Of a stretch of 9,837 bases of DNA, positions 1 through 5,707 are shown one piece after another. The translations under genes were made by a program, and so were the position numbers. Origin of the DNA: Treponema sp. UBA1798 (GTDB taxonomy: Bacteria > Spirochaetota > Spirochaetia > Treponematales > Treponemataceae); the NCBI GenBank assembly GCA_002319875.1, contig DCFS01000320.1, positions 7,846 to 17,682 on the forward strand. The letters run 5' to 3'. The notes beneath the pieces were generated by a model. The model saw only the letters and a list, made by a program, of their open reading frames with translations, ran no database searches and had not been told where the DNA came from. Numbering within the stretch: position 1 is the stretch's first letter; the number at the start of each line of letters is the position of its first letter.

Positions 1-45
1 ATGATAATCCCATCGTAATAAAATCAGTACTCCATCCGCACGGAA

Positions 46-687
46 TCAACGCTTTCCAAGAACACCGGCGAGCAGGCAGACACCTTCAACTATTGCCTCG
101 TGTTCCGCAGGCGCTATACGCGCATACAAAGTTTCCGGAGTATCATCAGGTAAAACAGGCACGTGCTTCTGGACAAGGACCTTTCCTGTATCGCAGCCTG
201 TATCGACGAGATGTACAGTACACCCGCTTTCGGTTTCATGACATGCAAGAACCGCCTCATGGACATGACGCCCCCACATTCCCTCCCCGCCGAATTTCGG
301 AAGAAGTGCGGGATGCAGATTTATTATACGACCATTGTATGCCTGTATGATTTTTCCTGACAGTACCGTAAGCCATCCGGCAAGGACTATTGCATCAACA
401 CCGTATCTGACACAGTTTTCGTATACACGTCCGGATACAGCACACCGTTTTTCATCTTTCCCGGCCTCATTTGCAGCTTCTGAACCAAGTACCGCATACG
501 GGCCAACCAGTTCGGTTGGTATAGCGGCATTTGTTGCCCGCTGAAGTGCAAAAGCATTCTTTCTGTCACTCATAACAACAACAATATGATACGGACAGTC
601 TGATTTTGTTTTTTCGTAGTCAACCAGTGCCTGCAAATTCGTTCCATTGCCGGAAACAAGGACCGCAACTTTCATTTTTCTGCTCAT
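46..687 (-). CDS. purN: Phosphoribosylglycinamide formyltransferase (GAR transformylase) PurN
   Basis: This 213-residue cytoplasmic enzyme transfers a formyl group from 10-formyl-tetrahydrofolate to GAR, giving FGAR in purine synthesis. The length matches the family (about 200-215). The N-terminal strand and loop VAVLVSGNGTNLQ (residues 7-19) is the phosphate-binding region. INLHPALLP (122-130) carries the catalytic Asn123 and His125, and the Asp of the CDTG segment (Asp166) matches the third catalytic residue. The stretch after LLP reads KFGGEGMWGRHVHEAV, a variant of the E. coli loop at this point; I recall it from other anaerobes but did not compare it. The ATG directly abuts the purM stop (TAA then ATG) with no good ribosome binding site of its own, so translational coupling to purM is likely. 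A second ATG at 675 (MKVAVL) is an alternative start. It is the last complete gene of the operon visible here. Confidence 0.96.
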   Translation of the reverse strand: MSRKMKVAVLVSGNGTNLQALVDYEKTKSDCPYHIVVVMSDRKNAFALQRATNAAIPTELVGPYAVLGSEAANEAGKDEKRCAVSGRVYENCVRYGVDAIVLAGWLTVLSGKIIQAYNGRIINLHPALLPKFGGEGMWGRHVHEAVLACHETESGCTVHLVDTGCDTGKVLVQKHVPVLPDDTPETLYARIAPAEHEAIVEGVCLLAGVLGKR

Positions 688-1806
688 TTAATTTTCAAAC
701 AGGGTCGCATCTTTTGCTCCCTTCAAGTCGCCGGTAAGAGGAACCAGAGAATAAGCAACTCTTCCTATTTTACAGGCCTTCATTAAAGGTACTTCCGGAT
801 GAGCCGTCATAGGGAAATCGCCGGACTCCTTATTGAACTTCATAACAATGGCATCAGCATCCGCAGCAGCTACAGCAAGTATAAAACCTATCCCCATATT
901 AAAGGTATTGTATGCCTTTTCAGGATCAGCACCCCGGCGTATCAATTCATCGAATACAGGAGGCACTTCCCAGCTGCCGCGTCTGATTACGGAAATCAGC
1001 TGTTTTTCTCCCTTTTCAGCTTTCGGATACATACGGGGAATATTCTCGTAAAAACCGCCGCCCGTTATATGTACCATGCCATGAACGGATTTCCGGAATG
1101 TTTCCAGCACATGCATTACAGGACGCACATAAATCCGCGTGGGAGTCAGCAAGACTTCACCAATAGTTTTACCGGAATCCCTGCCGTCTATTTCAAATGG
1201 TTCTGAAAAATCAGTAATAAGTTTCCGCACAAGGGAAAAACCGTTCGAATGAACACCAGTGGAAGACAGCCCGATAAGAACATCGCCCTCCTGTATTGAT
1301 GCACCGGTAATCATATCATCTTTTTCACCGACACCGACACCAAAACCGGCAAGATCATATTTCCCTTTATCGTAAAAACCGGGCATTTCAGCCGTTTCCC
1401 CGCCCAGCAGAGCACAACCTGCATCAAGACATCCGTCGGCGACACCTTTTACCAGTTCTGCCGCGATATCGGCATCCAGACTGCCGCAGGCAAGATAGTC
1501 AAGAAAAAACAGCGTCTTTGTTCCTGAACAGAGAATATCGTTGACACTCATGGCAACACAGTCAATTCCAACAGTATCATACTTTTTCATCCTGAATGCG
1601 ATATCGAGCTTCGTACCGACACCATCGGTACCGCTTACCATAACAGGATTCTTTATTCCCTGCGGAACAGCAAACATTCCGTTAAAACTGCCAAGATCAG
1701 TAAGCAGCCCGGGAATAACAGTCCGTTTAGCCTGAACCTTGTATTTATCTACTGCCCGGTAGCCTTCTTCAACATCAACACCGGATTTTCTGTAATCAAT
1801 TGCCAT
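688..1806 (-). CDS. purM: Phosphoribosylformylglycinamidine cyclo-ligase (AIR synthetase) PurM
   Basis: PurM uses ATP to close FGAM into aminoimidazole ribonucleotide (AIR). With the start chosen here it has 372 residues, somewhat longer than E. coli PurM (345). Visible motifs are the N-terminal YRKSGVDVEEGY, GTDGVGTKLD (59-68, nucleotide-binding loop), GGETAEMPGFY (135-145) and HITGGGFYENIPR (246-258), all typical of the PurM/ThiL/SelD-type ATP-binding superfamily. An upstream in-frame ATG at 1839 would add 11 residues, but family alignment favours MAIDYRKSG at 1806, preceded by a purine-rich CAGGGG. Its start overlaps the end of purF by 11 bp, and its stop touches the purN ATG, so purF, purM and purN are probably translated as a coupled block. 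No key residue appears to be missing. Confidence 0.96.
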   Translation of the reverse strand: MAIDYRKSGVDVEEGYRAVDKYKVQAKRTVIPGLLTDLGSFNGMFAVPQGIKNPVMVSGTDGVGTKLDIAFRMKKYDTVGIDCVAMSVNDILCSGTKTLFFLDYLACGSLDADIAAELVKGVADGCLDAGCALLGGETAEMPGFYDKGKYDLAGFGVGVGEKDDMITGASIQEGDVLIGLSSTGVHSNGFSLVRKLITDFSEPFEIDGRDSGKTIGEVLLTPTRIYVRPVMHVLETFRKSVHGMVHITGGGFYENIPRMYPKAEKGEKQLISVIRRGSWEVPPVFDELIRRGADPEKAYNTFNMGIGFILAVAAADADAIVMKFNKESGDFPMTAHPEVPLMKACKIGRVAYSLVPLTGDLKGAKDATLFEN

Positions 1807-3280
1807 ACACATCCCCTGTTCCACTAGTACTCCTGCCATTCAATTCACCGGGAACTGAAATCGGATACTCTCCGGTAAAACATCCCTTGCAAAAACCATA
1901 TTGAGCCGGATTACACGACCGGCAGGCTTCAAGCATGCCATCCGCCGACAGAAACGCCAGGGAATCAGCACCTATTTCCTTACGGATTTCTTCCACATCG
2001 TGTGCAGAAGAAATAAGTCCTGACCTGCTCGGCATATCTATCCCGAAATAGCATGGAAACTTTACAGGTGGACTGGATACCCTGAAGTGAACTTCTTTTG
2101 CCCCGGCTCTGCGGATTATCTGCACAAGCCGCCTGCTTGTGGTGCCGCGGACGATCGAGTCATCAATAACGATGACTCGTTTACCGCTTAATTCGTTCTT
2201 GAGAGCATTCAGCTTTACAAATACCATATTCTCACGTTCCTTCTGCGTTGGCGCGATAAATGAACGTCCGATATATTTATTCTTTACGATCCCCATAGCA
2301 TAAGGAACGCCGGTAGCGCGCGCATAACCGAGAGCTGCACAAAGACCGCTGTCCGGCACACCGACAACTACATCCGCCGGAACAGCACTTTCTTTTGCCA
2401 GCATAGCTCCCATACGGAGTCTGGCCTCTTCTACAGAAATCTGGTCTACGACAGAGTCGGGACGGGCAAAATAAATATATTCGAAAATGCATGAACGTTT
2501 TGAAGTTTTTTCTCCGAACTCAAAAGACAAAACCCCGTCATCATTGATGATGACTATCTCTCCCGGGTTGATATCCCGCACGAAAGTACCGTTTACTGCA
2601 TCAATCGCACAGCTCTCACTTGCCAGCATCCAGCCGTTTTCAAGCTTACCGAGGCACAACGGACGAATTCCGTTAGGATCCCTGGCTCCGATAAGACAGT
2701 TTTCCGTCATAACGCAGAGCGCAAAAGACCCTTTTATCATCTGGATGGTATCGGTAAGGGCACGCTCGAGCCCCTTTTTATAGCTCTTGGCAATTAGTTT
2801 CAGAATTACTTCCGTATCACTGGTCGAAGTAAACATGGAACCGGTCTCCTCAAGCATTTCCTTAATCTGCTCGTAATTAACGAGTTGACCGTTATGCGCT
2901 ACCGCAACGGTACCAAGCTTGAACCGGCTCAGCATGGGCTGGGCATTTTCAATTCTGCATCCGCCGGATGTAGAATACCGGACATGCCCTATGGAAATCT
3001 GTCCCTGAAGATCAGCCAGGTGCTCCGCCCTGAAAACATCTGCAACAAGCCCCATTTCCTTATGGACTTTTACTTCAGTACCGTCAGAAACCGCAATACC
3101 GGCACTTTCCTGTCCACGGTGCTGCAGTGCATACAGCGCATAATAAATAAGCGTCGCCGCGTTCATCGGCTGTAAGGCAGTATCATTATGCTGTGAAACA
3201 TCATTGAGATACACACCTGCAACACCGCACTCGTCCCGGGGTTTATCTTCTTCAGGATCAAAAAAGCTGTCACCGTTCAT
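1796..3280 (-). CDS. purF: Amidophosphoribosyltransferase PurF, propeptide and Fe-S type
   Basis: PurF catalyses the committed step of purine synthesis: PRPP plus glutamine gives phosphoribosylamine. The 494-residue protein has an N-terminal Ntn glutaminase domain (about 18-260) and a C-terminal phosphoribosyltransferase domain. CGVAGVY begins at Cys18, so the first 17 residues look like a propeptide cleaved to expose the catalytic Cys. The B. subtilis propeptide has 11. The PRPP loop VIVIDDSIVRGTTS lies at 369-382. Cys264, Cys410, Cys464 and Cys467 reproduce, within one residue, the spacing of the four [4Fe-4S] ligands known in B. subtilis PurF, so this is the oxygen-sensitive clostridial/bacillar type rather than the cluster-free E. 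coli type. The start is supported by AGGA 7 nt upstream. Known PurF enzymes are feedback-inhibited by purine nucleotides. The gene is separated from purC by 61 bp. Confidence 0.97.
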   Translation of the reverse strand: MNGDSFFDPEEDKPRDECGVAGVYLNDVSQHNDTALQPMNAATLIYYALYALQHRGQESAGIAVSDGTEVKVHKEMGLVADVFRAEHLADLQGQISIGHVRYSTSGGCRIENAQPMLSRFKLGTVAVAHNGQLVNYEQIKEMLEETGSMFTSTSDTEVILKLIAKSYKKGLERALTDTIQMIKGSFALCVMTENCLIGARDPNGIRPLCLGKLENGWMLASESCAIDAVNGTFVRDINPGEIVIINDDGVLSFEFGEKTSKRSCIFEYIYFARPDSVVDQISVEEARLRMGAMLAKESAVPADVVVGVPDSGLCAALGYARATGVPYAMGIVKNKYIGRSFIAPTQKERENMVFVKLNALKNELSGKRVIVIDDSIVRGTTSRRLVQIIRRAGAKEVHFRVSSPPVKFPCYFGIDMPSRSGLISSAHDVEEIRKEIGADSLAFLSADGMLEACRSCNPAQYGFCKGCFTGEYPISVPGELNGRSTSGTGDVYGN

Positions 3281-3311
3281 AAAAGTCCTATTTTCATTTA
3301 TTTAAGTAACC

Positions 3312-3335
3312 TGCAAAATCTGGTAATATTTTGCA
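3312..3335 (-). repeat. Perfect 8-bp inverted repeat in the purC-purF gap
   Basis: TGCAAAAT and its exact complement ATTTTGCA are separated by an 8-nt loop. The hairpin sits in the only real gap of the pur operon. On the mRNA strand no U-run follows it, so it is not a standard intrinsic terminator. It could be a processing or mRNA-stability element that lets purF-M-N be expressed differently from purE-C; that role is inference. The stem is AT-rich and moderately weak. Confidence 0.5.
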
Positions 3336-3341
3336 AACATC

Positions 3342-4073
3342 TTATTTCTTTATTTCTTTTTCGATGCGATTGAGCATTTCAACGTACGCTTCCTTTACGT
3401 TGCCGAGATCACGGCGGAAACGGTCCTTATCGAGCTTTTCATTCGTTTTTGCATCCCAGAAACGGCAGGTATCCGGCGAAATTTCATCTGCCAGAAGAAT
3501 ACAGCCATCTTTATCTTTGCCGAATTCAAGTTTGAAATCTATCAGCCGGACACCGCAGCCAAGGAAAAAATGTTTAAGAATTTCATTTACCTGAGCGGTA
3601 ATTTCATAGATCCGGTGCAAATCGTCCCATGTGGCAGCACCGATAGCAACTGCATGATAATCATTGATAAGAGGATCATCCAGTTCATCACATTTATATG
3701 AAATTTCAAAAACAGTAGTTTTTAAGGCAGTTCCCTCCGGTACCCCGAGCCGCTTACTGAACGAGCCCGCAGCCACATTACGCACAATTACTTCCAGAGG
3801 TATGATCTTTACTTTTCTGCACAGGACTTCCCGGTCGTTCAGTTTTTCCATAAAATGAGTAGGGATTCCCCAGTTGTTCAGCATTTCATAAATCTTTGCG
3901 GAAATCTCGTTATTCATTATGCCTTTTTCTTCGATAGTCCCTTTTTTAACGCCGTTAAAAGCTGTTGCAGAATCCTTGTATTCCATAATGACCATGTCAG
4001 GATCTGAAGTAGCAAAAACCTTTTTTGCTTTTCCTTCATACAGCTGTTCTTTTTTCATTACACTGTTTTTCAT
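3342..4073 (-). CDS. purC: SAICAR synthetase (phosphoribosylaminoimidazole-succinocarboxamide synthase) PurC
   Basis: PurC joins CAIR and aspartate with ATP to make SAICAR. Its 243 residues fit the short bacterial form (E. coli 237). YEGKAKKVF (12-20) is the N-terminal nucleotide-binding segment. The signature EVIVRNVAAGSFSKRLG (94-110) and the later LIDFKLEFG and DEISPDTCRFWD segments are all present. The start at 4073 shares ATGA with the purE stop and has AGGAGT about 8 nt upstream inside the end of purE, so M1 is preferred over the internal ATG at residue 6. It uses the product of the gene just before it, and the overlap implies coupled translation of the two. Confidence 0.97.
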   Translation of the reverse strand: MKNSVMKKEQLYEGKAKKVFATSDPDMVIMEYKDSATAFNGVKKGTIEEKGIMNNEISAKIYEMLNNWGIPTHFMEKLNDREVLCRKVKIIPLEVIVRNVAAGSFSKRLGVPEGTALKTTVFEISYKCDELDDPLINDYHAVAIGAATWDDLHRIYEITAQVNEILKHFFLGCGVRLIDFKLEFGKDKDGCILLADEISPDTCRFWDAKTNEKLDKDRFRRDLGNVKEAYVEMLNRIEKEIKK

Positions 4074-4567
4074 AATTCCACTCCTGTTCCGCCATTTACG
4101 GCGGCATCGTCCGCAAGTTTTTTTCTGAAATCCGCAAGCTTCATACGAAGCTCAGGATATTTAACTGCAAGTATTTCGACTGCAAGATAGGCAGCATTTG
4201 CCGTATTACCGATTCCGACTGTCGCCACAGGCACTTTGGGAGGCATTTGAACGATGGAAAGAAGTGCGTCTATTCCACCGAGACCGTTCGATGCGCCTGA
4301 TATACATTCAAGCGGTACTCCGATTACCGGTAGAACAGTTTCGGACGCAATAACACCCGGTAACGCAGCAGAAAGACCGGCACCGGCGATAATAACTTCA
4401 CACCCGTCCTTTTCAATTTTTGCAACGGTTTCCTTAAGCATATCACCGGCACGGTGGGCCGAAAGAATATAAGCTTCGTACCCTATGCCGAATTCCTTCA
4501 GGACCGGCGAAACTTTTTTCATTGTTTCCATATCAGATTTTGAGCCAAAAAAGACAGCAACTTTCAT
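4070..4567 (-). CDS. purE: AIR carboxylase / N5-CAIR mutase PurE, atypical class I
   Basis: PurE produces CAIR, either by rearranging N5-CAIR (class I, with PurK) or by direct carboxylation of AIR (class II). The 165-residue protein opens with MKVAVFFGSKSD (phosphate-binding GSxSD) and has SAHR with His38, the usual catalytic histidine. It also has LPVIGVP, LLSIVQMP and VPVATVGIG, so it is class I-like overall. Two departures are visible. GAGLSAALPG (residues 62-71) has Ala68 where class I enzymes typically have the His of AAHLPG, and the loop after VIGVP (about 86-97) is some five residues longer than usual. No purK is in the window. The frame stays open up to 4786, but the start at 4567 fits the family, has GGAGA 8 nt upstream, and lies downstream of the predicted transcription start. 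The first gene of the operon, it is preceded by the riboswitch leader. Confidence 0.94.
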   Translation of the reverse strand: MKVAVFFGSKSDMETMKKVSPVLKEFGIGYEAYILSAHRAGDMLKETVAKIEKDGCEVIIAGAGLSAALPGVIASETVLPVIGVPLECISGASNGLGGIDALLSIVQMPPKVPVATVGIGNTANAAYLAVEILAVKYPELRMKLADFRKKLADDAAVNGGTGVEL

Positions 4568-4680
4568 ATATGGGATCTCCGTGTATTCGAGGGCATAACA
4601 CCGGCGGTCCACCTGAACGCATATACAATCCGTAATGCCTGCGGAATGCATATGATACATGCAGATTAGTAAGAGAATCA
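4568..4680 (-). promoter_or_regulatory. Riboswitch expression platform and purE ribosome binding site
   Basis: This 113-nt segment lies between the aptamer and the purE start. It ends with the Shine-Dalgarno GGAGA (4580-4576), 8 nt before ATG. I find no GC-rich hairpin followed by a U-run on the mRNA strand, so transcription termination is not evident. UCUCU (4676-4672), directly after the 3' strand of P1, can pair with GGAGA (including one G-U). UAUAUG upstream can pair with CAUAUA just before the start codon. These are candidate sequestering pairs for translational control. Several small hairpins are possible, for example UGCAU/AUGCA near 4646-4662. The switching model is inference. Confidence 0.5.
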
Positions 4681-4763
4681 GTCCATAGTCAGTCATAAGG
4701 GAGACTGGTAGAAACGCTCTGCCCCGGAAATTTTTTGATTTCATCTGCAGAATATATATGAAC
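4681..4763 (-). promoter_or_regulatory. Guanine-type purine riboswitch aptamer with enlarged L2
   Basis: On the minus strand three helices can be drawn. P1 is GUUCAUA (4763-4757) with UAUGGAC (4687-4681), 7 pairs with one G-U. P2 is UUCUGC (4752-4747) with GCAGAG (4722-4717). P3 is CAGUC (4707-4703) with GACUG (4694-4690). J2/3 contains the hallmark GUUUCUACC (4715-4707), and J3/1 plus P1 reads GACUAUGGAC. The base equivalent to position 74 of the xpt aptamer is C (4688) and position 51 is U (4710), the combination known for guanine/hypoxanthine binding. Adenine switches carry U74, and 2'-deoxyguanosine variants differ in J2/3. L3 (UCCCUUAU) and the GG at the end of L2 keep the bases for the loop-loop kiss. 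L2 is 24 nt instead of 7 and holds GAAAU/AUUUC closing a CAAAAA loop. J1/2 reads UAU rather than the usual UAA. Its position, about 7 nt after the predicted transcription start and upstream of purE, agrees with the known B. subtilis purE arrangement. Confidence 0.92.
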
Positions 4764-4776
4764 CGTCGATAAAAAA

Positions 4777-4805
4777 AATATACCATAACAGGGGTTTTAT
4801 TTCAA
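4777..4805 (-). promoter_or_regulatory. Sigma70-type promoter of the pur operon
   Basis: On the minus strand TTGAAA (4805-4800) and TATATT (4782-4777) are separated by exactly 17 bp, one mismatch each from the consensus hexamers. The predicted start near 4770 falls just upstream of the riboswitch P1 helix, which supports both calls. It leaves a leader of about 200 nt before purE. Confidence 0.8.
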
Positions 4806-4862
4806 GAACCGGAAAATTCCCCGGTCAAACAGAAAACAATAGTATGATTTATTGAATAACGG

Positions 4863-4868
4863 TATACT
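4863..4868 (+). promoter_or_regulatory. Candidate -10 box of nudC, possibly leaderless
   Basis: TATACT lies 6 nt before the nudC ATG, so transcription would begin at or next to the start codon. No Shine-Dalgarno sequence is visible upstream of the ATG, in keeping with a leaderless mRNA. No convincing -35 hexamer is found 16-18 bp upstream. TATGAT at 4843-4848 is an alternative -10 that would give a short leader. Confidence 0.4.
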
Positions 4869-4874
4869 GGTCAT

Positions 4875-5696
4875 ATGTCAATGATCAGCAACCAGAATAA
4901 TTTCTTTTGCGAACTGCATTTCGTATTCCGCGGAAACGACATACTGCTTGAAAAAGATAACGACCCCCTTTCGAAAAAACTGATTTCCGAAGAAGCCGGT
5001 TCCCTGCCTTCCGAAATATTACTGCGTAAGTGTCTCGAAGAACAGATTGCATCAGATTGGTTTGCAGAGCCGGAACAGAACTATTCGGCCATAAAAATAG
5101 AAGATTACGCACCGGATCCGGCAGGATGTCTTTTTATGCCCCTGCGCAGTTTTTTTACGTTTGCCAGTGAGAGAATTTCAACCCTGTCAGCGAGAGCTAA
5201 AGGACTGCTCGAATGGCGGAATACGCAACGATATTGTTCGGTCTGCGGCAGTCGTCTCGAAGATGACCCCGTCCAGACAGCGCGGTTATGCCCCAAATGC
5301 GGACACCAGTTTTTTCCGCAGATAGAACCGGCTGTCATCGTGCTGGTAACCGACGGTGACAGACTCCTGCTCGTACGACATTCACAGCGGATACAGGACA
5401 TCTATGCATGTATCTCAGGGTTTATAGAATACGGGGAATCTTCAGAACAGTGTGTAAAACGCGAAGTACGGGAAGAAGCCGGCATTGAAATACAGAATGT
5501 ACGTTATGTAGGAAGCCAGTTCTGGCCCTACCCCGACAGGCTCATGCTCGCATTCCGTGCGGAATACAAGAGCGGCGAAATAAGAGTACAGCCGGAAGAA
5601 ATACTGGAGGCGAGATGGTTTACCCGGGATGCCCTTCCCGAGATACCCAAACCGGGGTCCATAGCATACAATCTTATTACCGGAATATACGGATAA
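4875..5696 (+). CDS. nudC: NAD(+)/NADH pyrophosphatase NudC (zinc-ribbon Nudix hydrolase)
   Basis: NudC cleaves NADH or NAD+ to NMN(H) and AMP, and in E. coli and other bacteria it also removes NAD caps from RNA 5' ends. The 273-residue protein has an N-terminal domain, a zinc ribbon with Cys121, Cys124, Cys139 and Cys142, and a Nudix domain. The Nudix box is complete: G182, E188, then REVREEAGI (196-204). The family-specific motif after the box, SQPWPFPxS in E. coli, reads SQFWPYPDR here (214-222), so SQ-WP-P is kept but the first Pro and last Ser differ. The C-terminal SIAYNLI segment is also typical. The start is the first ATG of the frame region; an ATG two codons later is possible. No ribosome binding site is apparent. 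It is transcribed divergently from purE and ends 11 bp from the convergent M16 gene, with no terminator seen between them. Confidence 0.93.
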   Translation: MSMISNQNNFFCELHFVFRGNDILLEKDNDPLSKKLISEEAGSLPSEILLRKCLEEQIASDWFAEPEQNYSAIKIEDYAPDPAGCLFMPLRSFFTFASERISTLSARAKGLLEWRNTQRYCSVCGSRLEDDPVQTARLCPKCGHQFFPQIEPAVIVLVTDGDRLLLVRHSQRIQDIYACISGFIEYGESSEQCVKREVREEAGIEIQNVRYVGSQFWPYPDRLMLAFRAEYKSGEIRVQPEEILEARWFTRDALPEIPKPGSIAYNLITGIYG

Positions 5697-5707
5697 ACAA
5701 AGTACAA

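Noticed and set aside
1..45. Possible start of another pur gene downstream of purN (ATG at 13 on the minus strand)
   Set aside because: Only four codons are visible (MGLS) and the nearest GGAG is about 16 nt from the ATG, too far to support a start. purH or purD could follow outside the window, but this cannot be seen.
799..1206. Plus-strand open frame of 135 codons inside purM, and similar long antisense frames such as 8878-9432 in lysA
   Set aside because: They lie opposite well-supported genes, have no recognisable motifs or ribosome binding sites, and are explained as antisense shadows.
1807..1839. Upstream start for PurM adding 11 residues
   Set aside because: It would lie deep inside the purF coding end. 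The family N-terminus fits the ATG at 1806, and the extra residues resemble nothing in PurM.
4568..4786. In-frame 73-residue N-terminal extension of PurE starting at ATG 4786
   Set aside because: The predicted transcription start near 4770 lies inside it, it runs through the riboswitch, and PurE proteins begin at MKVAVFFGS, which has its own ribosome binding site. The open frame is taken as chance.
4809..4824. Imperfect palindrome CCGG-8-CCGG just upstream of the pur -35 box
   Set aside because: The symmetry is only partial and it does not match the B. subtilis PurR box pattern I know. It is too weak to call an operator.
5697..5707. Shared terminator between convergent nudC and the M16 gene
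   Set aside because: The gap is only 11 bp and no stem with a U-run is visible in it or just inside either gene.
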